Origin: Bradyrhizobium diazoefficiens USDA 110
Lineage (GTDB): Bacteria > Pseudomonadota > Alphaproteobacteria > Rhizobiales > Xanthobacteraceae
Reading direction: 5' to 3'
Length of the DNA: 64,000 nucleotides
Assembly (NCBI RefSeq): GCF_000011365.1
Contig: NC_004463.1
Span: forward strand, 2,652,001-2,716,000
Shown here piece by piece: positions 1-9,372 of the stretch. The translations under genes were made by a program, and so were the position numbers. The first letter of the stretch is position 1. Each line of letters starts with the position of its first letter. The notes under the pieces are model-generated. The model was not told the origin of the DNA and searched no databases. It saw only the letters and a list, made by a program, of their open reading frames with translations.

Positions 1-2
1 GG

Positions 3-599
3 GCTGCGGCCGCATCGCTCATCCCGAACGGATGCTCGCTCTTCATCAACATCGGCACCACGACGGAGGAGGTCGCGAGCGCGCTGACCTCGCATGAGGA
101 TCTCCTCGTCATCACCAACAACCTCAACGTCGCGATGCTGCTCTACCGCCATCCCCGCATCGAGGTGGTGGTCGCCGGCGGCACGGTGCGGCGCGCCGAC
201 GGCGCGGTGGTCGGCTCGACCGCGACGCAGCTGATCGGCCAGTTCAAGGTCGACTACGCCATCATCGGCGCATCCGCGATCGACGAGGAGGGCGCGCTGC
301 TGGACTTCGACTATCGCGAGGTGCAGGTCGCGCAGGCCATCATCGCCAATGCCCGCAGTGTCATGCTGGTCGCCGATTCCACAAAACTCCGCCGCAGCGC
401 GCCGGTGCGCATCGCCCACATGACCCAGATCCAGACCTTCGTCACCGACCAGGAGCTTCCCGAACGCCTCGCCACCATCTGCCACAGCAAGGGCATCGAA
501 GTGGTGGAGGCGATGCCGAAGGGGGCGGACATCGATGATGTGCAGGCCGATGCTCAGGAAGCTGCACCCGAAGTGGCGCCGGTGGTGCGGTTGAGATAG
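3..599 (+). CDS. glpR: DeoR/GlpR-family transcriptional repressor, 3' part only
   Basis: The gene enters from the left edge, so the N-terminal helix-turn-helix is missing; the open frame is continuous from base 3. What remains is the DeoR-family C-terminal effector domain, with the typical phosphate-binding stretch (residues reading INIGTTTEEVA around bases 50-85), then the GGTVRR and DYAIIGASAID segments found in this family. DeoR-type repressors bind phosphorylated sugars or polyols. Its position just before glpD and the glycerol transporter makes a glycerol-3-phosphate-responsive GlpR the best guess. The C-terminal tail (about 30 residues rich in D, A and E) is longer than usual. A toxin-antitoxin pair on the other strand separates it from glpD. 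Confidence 0.85.
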   Translation, partial: AAAASLIPNGCSLFINIGTTTEEVASALTSHEDLLVITNNLNVAMLLYRHPRIEVVVAGGTVRRADGAVVGSTATQLIGQFKVDYAIIGASAIDEEGALLDFDYREVQVAQAIIANARSVMLVADSTKLRRSAPVRIAHMTQIQTFVTDQELPERLATICHSKGIEVVEAMPKGADIDDVQADAQEAAPEVAPVVRLR

Positions 600-601
600 G
601 G

Positions 602-1027
602 CTATGGGTCGTCCCACGGATTGAGCAGGGGGACGCCGAATGCAGCGAAATCCTTCACGTTGCGCGTGACGAGCGAGAGGCTGTGCGCGAGCGCGGTTGC
701 GGCAAAGAAGCCGTCCATGACAGACAATGTGACGCCGCTCCTGCGGCTCTGAGCCATCAGGTCGCCCCAGTGCTCGGCCACCGCGTGGTCGATCGGCAGG
801 ACGCGGTCGGCAAACCGCGCCGGTAGATCGTGGGCGAGCCAGGCGGCCAGTGCCGAGCGCCGGCGGCCGTCCTCCAGCAATGCGATGCCGCGGCGAAGCT
901 CGGCGATCGATGCGACGCTGATGAACGCACGATCTTCATCGATCGTGTCAAGCCAAGCCAAGACTTTCGGCGAGGGGGCTGGCCGCTGAACTTCCGACAG
1001 TACGTTGGTGTCGAGCAGCAGGTTCAC
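602..1027 (-). CDS. PIN-domain ribonuclease toxin (VapC-like)
   Basis: A 141-residue protein opening with the PIN-domain signature LLLDTNVLSE (first catalytic Asp at residue 6), a mid-protein Glu in SIAELRRGI, and a late acidic motif in SVMDGFFAATAL. Toxins of this family cleave RNA and are held inactive by a co-encoded antitoxin. Its start overlaps the stop of the upstream antitoxin gene by 4 bases, the usual arrangement for a type II pair. Its stop lies 2 bases from the glpR stop on the opposite strand, so the two genes converge. Length and motifs are complete, so it is probably functional. The cellular target cannot be read from the sequence. Confidence 0.88.
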   Translation of the reverse strand: MNLLLDTNVLSEVQRPAPSPKVLAWLDTIDEDRAFISVASIAELRRGIALLEDGRRRSALAAWLAHDLPARFADRVLPIDHAVAEHWGDLMAQSRRSGVTLSVMDGFFAATALAHSLSLVTRNVKDFAAFGVPLLNPWDDP

Positions 1028-1308
1028 GGCATCTCGTCGCGCGGCGCATCGTGCATGCGTTCAAGTGCGAGGTCGGCGCCGCGCAGCGGCGAGGCCAGTA
1101 GGAATTCGGCCAACGTGCCTTTGCGTGCGGTCTTGCGGGCCCATTCCTCTGCGGAAACGATCACGGCGTTCGGCTTGCCGTGACGGGTGATGATCTGCGG
1201 GCCGGTTTGGGCGCGGTCGATCACCTGGGACAGTCGTGCCTTGGCGTTGGCAAGCGTCCACGTGTCATCAGCCGGAAGCGTGTCGGGTGCAGTGTTGTGA
1301 TCGGCCAT
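1024..1308 (-). CDS. Phd/YefM-type antitoxin
   Basis: A 94-residue protein with the Phd/YefM pattern: W-T-L-A-N-A-K-A-R-L-S-Q-V-I-D near the N-terminus (DNA-binding, dimerising part), then the PQIITRHGKPNAVIVSAEEW segment, then a C-terminal tail that would wrap the toxin. It lies directly upstream of the PIN toxin with a 4-base overlap, so the two are translationally coupled. The ATG at 1308 is preferred; a start 15 bases further upstream is possible. The family normally autorepresses its own promoter, and a tandem 9-base repeat sits immediately upstream. Confidence 0.87.
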   Translation of the reverse strand: MADHNTAPDTLPADDTWTLANAKARLSQVIDRAQTGPQIITRHGKPNAVIVSAEEWARKTARKGTLAEFLLASPLRGADLALERMHDAPRDEMP

Positions 1309-1323
1309 GCCAGCAAGAACCAA

Positions 1324-1341
1324 TATGACTATTATGACTAT
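1324..1341 (-). promoter_or_regulatory. tandem 9-bp repeat, likely toxin-antitoxin operator
   Basis: TATGACTAT occurs twice head to tail at 1324-1332 and 1333-1341, in an AT-rich pocket 16 bases upstream of the antitoxin start. Antitoxins of the Phd type bind short repeats overlapping their own promoter. Read on the minus strand, the stretch also contains -10-like TATAGT. The repeat is directly visible; its role as operator is inference. Confidence 0.5.
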
Positions 1342-1469
1342 AATCTATCGTGGCTGACCATTCAAGCGCGCTATTGCTTCTCGAATTGCCGTCTAAGCTG
1401 CTCATTTCCTCGTCCGATTGCCCACTAAAAAGTTCCGCTTTCACTTCCCTTCGCCTCTCTTTCATCTTG

Positions 1470-1506
1470 CTTTCGCTTTTCGGTGTGATCTAATCAAAAA
1501 CGAAAG
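1470..1506 (+). promoter_or_regulatory. candidate GlpR operator upstream of glpD
   Basis: CTTTCGCTTTT (1470-1480) is repeated as an inverted near-copy AAAAACGAAAG (1496-1506), 35 bases before the glpD start. Further CTTTC words lie just upstream (1459-1463). DeoR-family repressors often bind repeated TTTCG-containing half-sites, and the repressor gene lies nearby. Inference: this is where the upstream DeoR protein represses the glycerol operon. Confidence 0.45.
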
Positions 1507-1540
1507 TAGTCGCTCGAAGGAACGAGCGAGTCGCCGGGGG

Positions 1541-3091
1541 ATGCGTCTGTTGGAGCGTATTTTCGACCTCGCCATTATCGGAGGCGGTGTTAACGGCTGT
1601 GGCATCGCGCGCGACGCGGTGGGCCGCGGCAACACGGTTTTCCTGTGCGAAATGAACGATCTGGCGAGCGGGACGTCGTCCTGGTCGACCAAGCTGGTGC
1701 ATGGCGGCCTGCGCTATCTCGAATATTACGAGTTTCGCCTGGTCCGCGAGGCGTTGATCGAACGCGAGATCCTCTGGGGCATCGCGCCCCACATCATCCG
1801 CCCCTTGCGTTTCGTTTTGCCGCATCACGCAGGGCTGCGCCCGGCCTGGCTGCTGCGCCTCGGCCTGTTCCTCTATGACCACATCGGCGGCCGCCATCTG
1901 CTGCCGGCGACCCGTTCGGTCGATCTTGGGCGTGACGAGGTCGGCCGCCCGCTGATCCCGAATCGCTACAGCCGCGCCTTCGAATATTCCGACTGCTTCG
2001 TCGACGACGCCCGCCTCGTCGTGCTCAACGCGCGCGATGCCGCCGACAAGGGCGCCGAGATCCGCACTCGCACCCGTGCCACCGAGATCCGCCAGGCCGA
2101 CGGCGTATGGACGGTCAGCATGGTCAACACGCTGACCGGTGCGCGCTCGCAGGTCCAGGCCCGCGCGCTGGTCAATGCCGGCGGCCCCTGGGTCGAGGAC
2201 GTGCTCGGCCGCGGAGCCGGCGTCAACGCAAAAGCCAAGGTGCGCCTGGTGCAGGGCTCGCATATCGTGGTCAAGAAGCTCTACGACCACGACCGTGCCT
2301 ACATGTTCCAGAATGCGGACGGCCGCATCATCTTCGTGATCCCGTACCAGGACGATTTCACGCTGATCGGCACCACCGACCGCGACTATGACGGCGATCC
2401 CGCCAAGGTGAAGGCGACGCCGGAGGAGATCCAGTATCTCTGCGCCGCCGCGAGCGAATATCTGGCGAAGCCGGTGACTTCAGAGGACGTGGTCTGGACC
2501 TATTCCGGCGTGCGGCCGCTCTATGACGATGGCGCCAGCGAAGCCAAGGCCGCAACGCGCGACTACGTGTTCGAGCTCGACACGCCCGGCGGCTCGCCGC
2601 TGCTCTCGATCTATGGCGGCAAGATCACGACCTACCGCCGCCTCGCCGAGGAGGCGCTGGAGCGGCTTTCGCCCTATCTTCGCAGCGCGAAAGCGCGCGA
2701 GGGCTGGACCGGGAAATGGCCGCTTCCCGGTGGCGACATGGATGTGTCCGACATCGACGGGCTGATCGCCGAGCTCCAGCGCGGCTATCCCTTCCTCGGC
2801 CATGCGCATGCGCGCCGCCTCGCGCGCGCCTATGGCACCCGTGCGATCAAGCTGCTTGGCGATGCGAAATCGGCCGCCGACCTCGGCCAGGCCTTCGGCG
2901 CGACGCTCACCGAGCGCGAGGTCCGCTATCTCATGGCCAACGAATGGGCGGTTACCGCCGAGGATATCGTCTGGCGCCGTTCCAAGCTCGGCCTGCGACT
3001 ATCTGCCGACGAGGTCGCTGCGCTTGACGACTGGATCAGGACCAACGCCGTGCTGCAAAGTCCCCTGCTGGAAGCGGGAGGACGCTCATGA
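1541..3091 (+). CDS. glpD: glycerol-3-phosphate dehydrogenase (FAD, respiratory)
   Basis: A 516-residue GlpD, the family's normal length. It oxidises glycerol 3-phosphate to dihydroxyacetone phosphate at the membrane and passes electrons to quinone. The N-terminus holds the FAD-binding dinucleotide fold (DLAIIGGGVNGCGIARDAVGRG at residues 8-29) followed by the GTSSWSTKLVHGGLRYLEYYEF segment characteristic of GlpD; the C-terminal DAO_C-type domain closes the protein. The frame is open 41 codons further upstream, but the ATG at 1541, preceded by GGGGG, starts exactly where homology to the family begins. It is the first gene of the glycerol operon and overlaps glpS by 4 bases. No glycerol kinase gene is in this window. 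Confidence 0.95.
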   Translation: MRLLERIFDLAIIGGGVNGCGIARDAVGRGNTVFLCEMNDLASGTSSWSTKLVHGGLRYLEYYEFRLVREALIEREILWGIAPHIIRPLRFVLPHHAGLRPAWLLRLGLFLYDHIGGRHLLPATRSVDLGRDEVGRPLIPNRYSRAFEYSDCFVDDARLVVLNARDAADKGAEIRTRTRATEIRQADGVWTVSMVNTLTGARSQVQARALVNAGGPWVEDVLGRGAGVNAKAKVRLVQGSHIVVKKLYDHDRAYMFQNADGRIIFVIPYQDDFTLIGTTDRDYDGDPAKVKATPEEIQYLCAAASEYLAKPVTSEDVVWTYSGVRPLYDDGASEAKAATRDYVFELDTPGGSPLLSIYGGKITTYRRLAEEALERLSPYLRSAKAREGWTGKWPLPGGDMDVSDIDGLIAELQRGYPFLGHAHARRLARAYGTRAIKLLGDAKSAADLGQAFGATLTEREVRYLMANEWAVTAEDIVWRRSKLGLRLSADEVAALDDWIRTNAVLQSPLLEAGGRS

Positions 3092-4164
3092 CCGTCACGC
3101 TCGATCACGTGACCCGGACCGTCGATGGTGTCGCGCACATCCGCGACGTCTCGCTGACGCTCGAGAGCGGCACGCTCAACGTGCTGCTCGGGCCGACGCT
3201 GTCGGGCAAGACCTCGATCATGCGGTTGCTCGCCGGCCTCGACAAGCCGACCACGGGCAAGGTGCTGGTCAACGGCAAGGACGTCACCGGCGTCGATGTG
3301 CGCCAGCGATCGGTTGCCATGGTCTATCAGCAATTCATCAATTACCCCTCGTTCACGGTCTATGAGAACATCGCTTCGCCCTTGCGCGTGCAGGGCAAGC
3401 CGCGCGAGGAGATCGAGGCGCGCGTGGCGGAAGCCGCAAAGCTGCTCAGGCTCGAGCCGTTCCTGAAGCGCACGCCGCTCCAGCTCTCCGGCGGCCAGCA
3501 GCAGCGCACTGCGATGGCGCGTGCGCTGGTCAAGGGCGCCGATCTCGTGCTGCTCGACGAGCCGCTCGCCAATCTCGATTACAAGCTGCGCGAGGAACTG
3601 CGCGCCGAGCTGCCGCGCATCTTCGAGGCCTCGGGCGCGATCTTCGTCTATGCCACCACCGAGCCGACCGAGGCGCTGCTGCTCGGCGGCAATACGGTGT
3701 GCATGTGGGAGGGCCAGGCGCTTCAGATCGGCGAGACGCCCAGCGTCTATCGCCGTCCGCAGACGCTGCGGGTTGCCCAGGTATTCTCCGACCCGCCGCT
3801 CAACCTCGTCGGCATCGAGAAGAAGAACGGTTCGGTGCAATATGCGGGAGGTATCGCCGCGCCGGCGTCCGGCCTCTATTCCGCTCTCGCCGACGGCGCC
3901 TATCGCGTCGGTTTTCGCGCGCATCAGCTTGCGCTCGCCAATGGTGAGACCGACCGCCATGCCTTCCATGCCACTGTCACGGTGACCGAGATCACCGGTT
4001 CGGAGAGTTTCGTGCATCTGACCCGCGACGGATCGAACTGGGTGGCGGTGCTGCACGGCGTGCACGAGTTCGAGCCCGGCCAGACCATCGATGCCGTGCT
4101 CGATCCCAATGATGTCTTCGTATTCGACGCGGCTGATCGCCTCGTCGCAGCTCCAAACTCGTGA
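3088..4164 (+). CDS. glpS: glycerol ABC transporter ATPase 1
   Basis: A 358-residue ATP-binding subunit of the carbohydrate (CUT1/MalK-like) type. Visible motifs: Walker A GPTLSGKT at 35-42, Q-loop Gln near 81, perfect signature LSGGQ at 133-137, Walker B LVLLDE at 153-158, and a C-terminal TOBE-like regulatory region from about 240. The switch (H-loop) histidine is replaced: where the family has VTHDQ-TEAL this protein has ATTEP-TEAL, giving Thr191. Its partner encoded next has the histidine but a degenerate signature, so the pair should form a heterodimer with one proper ATP site. It overlaps glpD by ATGA. The name follows the rhizobial glpSTPQUV glycerol importer. Confidence 0.9.
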   Translation: MTVTLDHVTRTVDGVAHIRDVSLTLESGTLNVLLGPTLSGKTSIMRLLAGLDKPTTGKVLVNGKDVTGVDVRQRSVAMVYQQFINYPSFTVYENIASPLRVQGKPREEIEARVAEAAKLLRLEPFLKRTPLQLSGGQQQRTAMARALVKGADLVLLDEPLANLDYKLREELRAELPRIFEASGAIFVYATTEPTEALLLGGNTVCMWEGQALQIGETPSVYRRPQTLRVAQVFSDPPLNLVGIEKKNGSVQYAGGIAAPASGLYSALADGAYRVGFRAHQLALANGETDRHAFHATVTVTEITGSESFVHLTRDGSNWVAVLHGVHEFEPGQTIDAVLDPNDVFVFDAADRLVAAPNS

Positions 4165-4176
4165 GGGGGATGCGCC

Positions 4177-5261
4177 ATGGCCCGCATTGACCTCGTCGAT
4201 CTCGCCCACTCCTACGGCGGCAACGCTGCGCCGCAGGAAAGCTTTGCGCTGAAGCCGGTGACCATGACCTGGCGGCAGGGCGGCGCCTATGCGCTGCTTG
4301 GGCCGTCCGGCTGCGGCAAGACCACGCTGCTCAACGTCATCTCCGGCATCATCACGCCGTCGCGGGGGAAAATCCTGTTCGACGGGGTGGACATCACACC
4401 GCTGTCAACCCAGAAGCGCAACATCGCCCAGGTGTTCCAGTTTCCGGTGATCTACGACACCATGACGGTGGGGGAGAACCTGGCGTTTCCGCTGAAGAAC
4501 CGCGGCGTGCCGAAAGCCGAGATCGACAGGCGCGTCGCCGAGATCGGCCGTCTGCTCGACCTCGATCCCTATTTGAACCGCAAGGCGACGCGGCTCACGG
4601 CGGACGCCAAGCAGAAGATCTCGCTCGGCCGCGGCCTCGTGCGCAACGACGTCGCCGCGGTGCTGTTCGACGAGCCGCTGACCGTGATCGATCCCGAGTT
4701 GAAATGGCAGCTGCGCTCGAAATTGAAGGCGCTGCATCGCGAGCTCGACCTGACGATGATCTACGTCACCCACGACCAGACCGAGGCGCTGACCTTCGCC
4801 GACACCGTCGTCGTCATGCATGACGGCCGCGTGGTGCAGAGCGGCACGCCCGCCGAGCTGTTCGACAAGCCAGCGCACACCTTCGTCGGCTATTTCATCG
4901 GTTCGCCCGGCATGAACATCCTGCCGGCCGAGGTGAGGGGCCGCGAGGCGCGCATCGGCGGGAATGTCATCGCGCTGGGCCGCAGCTACGACAATCTGCC
5001 CGCGGGCGCGAAGATCGAGATCGGCGTGCGTCCGGAGTTCGTCGACGCCGTCGCGCCGGCACCTGGCCTGCTCACCGCAAAGGTCGAACGCATCGACGAC
5101 CTCGGCCGCATCCGCTTCGCGCGCGTCCGCATCGGCGAGGCCAAGATCGCGGCGCGCGCGCCGGCGGGCTTCACCAGCGCGGACGGCACCGCCGGGCTGA
5201 AGTTCGATCCGTCGCACGTCCACGTCTATGCCGACAGCCTTCTGGTGGAGGGAGCCGCCTG

Positions 5262-5262
<1 letters not shown>
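4177..5262 (+). CDS. glpT: glycerol ABC transporter ATPase 2
   Basis: A 361-residue ATP-binding subunit. Walker A GPSGCGKT at 42-49, Q-loop Gln at about 88, Walker B AVLFDE at 161-166, and the switch His199 in YVTHDQTEAL are canonical. The ABC signature is not: the LSGGQ position reads LTADA (140-144) followed by KQKISLGRGL, and the D-loop reads VID instead of NLD. It complements GlpS, which has LSGGQ but lacks the switch histidine. The start is an ATG 12 bases after the glpS stop, preceded by GAGGGGG. The C-terminal 120 residues form a MalK-like regulatory (TOBE) part. Not to be confused with the enterobacterial GlpT glycerol-3-phosphate antiporter. Confidence 0.9.
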
Positions 5263-6235
<973 letters not shown>

Positions 6236-6236
<1 letters not shown>

Positions 6237-7042
6237 TGCATTCGATTCCCGGCCGCCGCCTCATCATGGGGCTGTTCCTGGTCTTCCTGCTGCTGCCGAT
6301 CTACTGGCTCGTCAACATGAGCTTCAAGACCAACAGCGAGATCGTCTCGACGATGACGCTGTGGCCGCACGCCCCGACGCTCCAGCACTACAGGCGCATC
6401 TTCACCGACGAGAGCTGGTACTCCGGCTACATCAATTCGCTGGAATACGTCGTCCTCAACACCATCATCTCGATCTCGGTGGCGCTGCCGGCGGCCTACG
6501 CCTTCTCGCGCTACCGTTTCCTCGGCGACAAGCACCTGTTCTTCTGGCTGCTGTCGAACCGCATGGCGCCGGCGGCGGTCTATGCGCTGCCGTTCTTCAA
6601 CCTCTATTCGGCGATCGGGCTGTTCGATACGCCCTGGGCCGTTGCGCTGGCGCACTGCATCTTCAACGTTCCGCTGGCGGTCTGGATCCTCGAAGGTTTC
6701 GTCTCCGGCGTGCCGCGCGAGATCGACGAGACCGCGTTCCTCGACGGCTATTCCTTCCCGCGCTTCTTCATCAAGATCCTGGTGCCGCTGATCGCCAGCG
6801 GCATCGGTGTCGCGGCCTTCTTCTGCTTCATGTTCTCCTGGGTCGAGCTCTTGCTCGCGCGCACGCTGACCTCGGTGCAGACCAAGCCGATCGCGGCGAT
6901 CATGACGCGCACGGTGTCGGCCGCGGGCATGGACTGGGGCCTGCTGGCCGCGGCCGGTGTGCTCACCATCATTCCGGGCGCGCTGGTGATCTGGTTCGTC
7001 CGCAATTACATCGCGCGCGGCTTCGCGCTCGGCCGGGTGTAG
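6236..7042 (+). CDS. glpQ: glycerol ABC transporter permease 2
   Basis: A 268-residue permease of the MalG/UgpE type with six likely membrane segments, the first at residues 8-27 (IMGLFLVFLLLPIYWLVNM). The EAA loop reads EIDETAFLDGYSFPRFFIKI at about residues 161-180, the contact point for an ATPase subunit. It forms the transmembrane channel together with the preceding permease. It begins inside the stop codon of glpP. The short C-terminal RNYIARGFALGRV is typical of this half of the permease pair. Confidence 0.92.
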
Positions 7043-7052
7043 GGAGGCATCG

Positions 7053-7382
7053 ATGGAATCTATTGCATGGATGGCCTGGACGCTGCCGACCGCGATCTTC
7101 TTCGTCGCGCTCGCCTGCACGCTGGCCGTGATGACCTGGCTCGCCGCGGTCTATCCCGAGGCCGAGCGCGTCGGCGTGCTCAGTATTCCGACCACGCGCG
7201 GCGACCGCCTGTTCATCTCGCTGATTGCGGCCGCCGTCATCCATCTCGTGTGGATCGGCCTCGTCGGCACCGACGCGCTCGCGACGCTGCCGATCGGCGA
7301 GGATGGTTTTGAGATTTCGAGCCTGTGGCTCGCAAGTGGAATTTCGCTGGCCACGGCCGTGCTCATTTTCCGCACGGTCTGA
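7053..7382 (+). CDS. glpU: small membrane protein of the glycerol transporter operon (DUF2160)
   Basis: A 109-residue protein with three hydrophobic segments (about residues 10-30, 50-70 and 85-107). Its counterpart in rhizobial glycerol operons sits at the same place between the second permease and the binding protein and is called GlpU; its role is not established. It starts 10 bases after glpQ with a GGAGG ribosome site. The conserved operon position suggests a transporter accessory, perhaps a third membrane component, but nothing in the sequence proves it. Confidence 0.82.
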   Translation: MESIAWMAWTLPTAIFFVALACTLAVMTWLAAVYPEAERVGVLSIPTTRGDRLFISLIAAAVIHLVWIGLVGTDALATLPIGEDGFEISSLWLASGISLATAVLIFRTV

Positions 7383-7458
7383 AGCTTGCGAAGGGACGGC
7401 CAGATCCGGGGGCAACCCGGGCCTGTATAAAATGTTGTCGCTGCAACGGAGGAACAAC

Positions 7459-9255
7459 ATGCGACAGTTTAGGAGAAGGAAAGGTCCATTGACCAAGAGC
7501 AGTTTTCTGACCATGTCCAGCACTGCCGCGCTTCTGGCGGTGTCGTTCACCGTCTCGACGCCGGTTCGTGCTGCCGACGACGCCGCGATCCAGAAGTGGA
7601 TTGCGGAATTCCAGCCCTCGACGCTGTCGAAGGACGACCAGAAGAAGGAGCTGGAGTGGTTCGCCAAGGCCGCCGAGCCCTTCAAGGGCATGGAGATCAA
7701 CGTCGTCTCGGAAACCATCGCGACTCATGAATACGAGTCGCAGACGCTCGCCAAGGCGTTCTCCGAGCTGACCGGTATCAAGCTCAAGCACGACATCATC
7801 CAGGAAGGTGACGTCGTCGAGAAGCTGCAGACCCAGATGCAGTCCGGCAAGAACGTCTATGACGGCTGGATCAACGATTCCGACCTGATCGGCACGCACT
7901 TCCGCTACGGCCAGACCATCGCGCTGTCGGACTACATGACCGGTGAGGGCAAGGACGTCACCGACCCCATGCTCGACGTCAACGACTTCATCGGCAAGTC
8001 GTTCGGCACGGCGCCGGACGGCAAGCTCTACCAGCTGCCCGACCAGCAGTTCGCCAACCTCTACTGGTTCCGCTACGACTGGTTCACCAACCCCGACTAC
8101 AAGGCCAAGTTCAAGGCCAAGTACGGCTACGAGCTCGGCGTGCCCGTGAACTGGTCGGCCTATGAGGACATCGCCGAGTTCTTCACCAACGACATCAAGG
8201 AGATCAACGGCGTCAAGGTCTACGGCCATATGGACTATGGCAAGAAGGACCCGTCGCTCGGCTGGCGTTTCACCGACGCCTGGCTGTCGATGGCCGGTAA
8301 CGGCGACAAGGGCATTCCGAACGGTCTGCCGGTGGACGAGTGGGGCATCCGCATGGAAGGTTGCCGTCCGGTCGGCTCCTCGGTCGAGCGTGGTGGCGAC
8401 ACCAACGGTCCGGCCGCGGTCTACTCGATCACGAAGTACCTCGAGTGGATGAAGAAGTACGCGCCGCCGCAGGCCCAGGGCATGACCTTCTCCGAGTCGG
8501 GTCCGGTGCCGGCGCAGGGCAACATCGCCCAGCAGATGTTCTGGTACACCGCCTTCACCGCCGACATGGTGAAGCCGGGCATCGCCGTGATGAACGCGGA
8601 CGGTACGCCGAAGTGGCGTATGGCTCCGTCGCCGCACGGTTCGTACTGGAAGGAAGGCATGAAGCTCGGCTATCAGGACGCGGGCTCGCTCACGCTTCTG
8701 AAGTCGACCCCGGCGGATCGCCGCAAGGCGGCCTGGCTGTATCTCCAGTTCATCGTCTCCAAGACGGTGTCGCTGAAGAAGAGCCATGTCGGTCTCACCT
8801 TCATCCGTGAATCCGACATCTGGGACAAGTCGTTCACCGAGCGTGCGCCGAAGCTCGGCGGCCTGATCGAGTTCTACCGCTCGCCGGCGCGCGTGCAGTG
8901 GACCCCGACCGGCAACAACGTGCCCGACTATCCGAAGCTGGCGCAGCTGTGGTGGCAGAACATCGGCGATGCGTCGTCCGGTGCGAAGACGCCGCAAGCC
9001 GCAATGGACGCGCTGGCCGCTGCCCAGGACTCCGTCATGGAGCGCCTGGAGAAGTCCGGCGTGCAGGGCGCCTGCGGTCCGAAGCTGCACAAGAAGGAGT
9101 CGGCCGAATACTGGTTCGCCAAGGCCCAGAAGGACGGCACCATCGCTCCGCAGCGCAAGCTCGCCAACGAGAAGCCGAAGGGCGAGACGGTCGACTACGA
9201 CACGCTGATCAAGTCGTGGCCGGCCACCCCGCCCAAGCGCGCCTCGCTGCAGTAA
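7459..9255 (+). CDS. glpV: glycerol ABC transporter substrate-binding protein
   Basis: A 598-residue periplasmic binding protein, larger than the usual 400-450 of family 1 sugar binders but normal for this glycerol group. A basic start, a hydrophobic stretch and a probable cleavage site after PVRA (about residue 38) form the signal peptide. The frame is open well upstream, but the ATG at 7459 follows ACGGAGGAAC at a good distance and fits the signal peptide; an ATG at 7432 is a less likely alternative. The gene uses unusually uniform GC-ending codons, as expected for a highly expressed protein. It is the last gene of the operon and is followed by a strong terminator. Confidence 0.92.
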   Translation: MRQFRRRKGPLTKSSFLTMSSTAALLAVSFTVSTPVRAADDAAIQKWIAEFQPSTLSKDDQKKELEWFAKAAEPFKGMEINVVSETIATHEYESQTLAKAFSELTGIKLKHDIIQEGDVVEKLQTQMQSGKNVYDGWINDSDLIGTHFRYGQTIALSDYMTGEGKDVTDPMLDVNDFIGKSFGTAPDGKLYQLPDQQFANLYWFRYDWFTNPDYKAKFKAKYGYELGVPVNWSAYEDIAEFFTNDIKEINGVKVYGHMDYGKKDPSLGWRFTDAWLSMAGNGDKGIPNGLPVDEWGIRMEGCRPVGSSVERGGDTNGPAAVYSITKYLEWMKKYAPPQAQGMTFSESGPVPAQGNIAQQMFWYTAFTADMVKPGIAVMNADGTPKWRMAPSPHGSYWKEGMKLGYQDAGSLTLLKSTPADRRKAAWLYLQFIVSKTVSLKKSHVGLTFIRESDIWDKSFTERAPKLGGLIEFYRSPARVQWTPTGNNVPDYPKLAQLWWQNIGDASSGAKTPQAAMDALAAAQDSVMERLEKSGVQGACGPKLHKKESAEYWFAKAQKDGTIAPQRKLANEKPKGETVDYDTLIKSWPATPPKRASLQ

Positions 9256-9277
9256 GGTACGCCTCATCACGACGAGC

Positions 9278-9306
9278 AAAGGCCGGGAGCAATCCCGGCC
9301 TTTTTT
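9278..9306 (+). terminator. Rho-independent terminator of the glycerol operon
   Basis: AAAGGCCGGGA, loop GCAA, TCCCGGCC followed by a run of T: a perfect 11-pair stem with a tetraloop 22 bases after the glpV stop. Confidence 0.93.
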
Positions 9307-9372
9307 CTTTGCGCGCGCACCGACGCGCTGGATCGTACCTACGTGTCGGGATTGGCGCCGTCGGACCGGCGA

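Noticed and set aside
7363..9279. Long minus-strand frame opposite glpV
   Set aside because: Same reason: antisense shadow of a gene with strongly biased codons.
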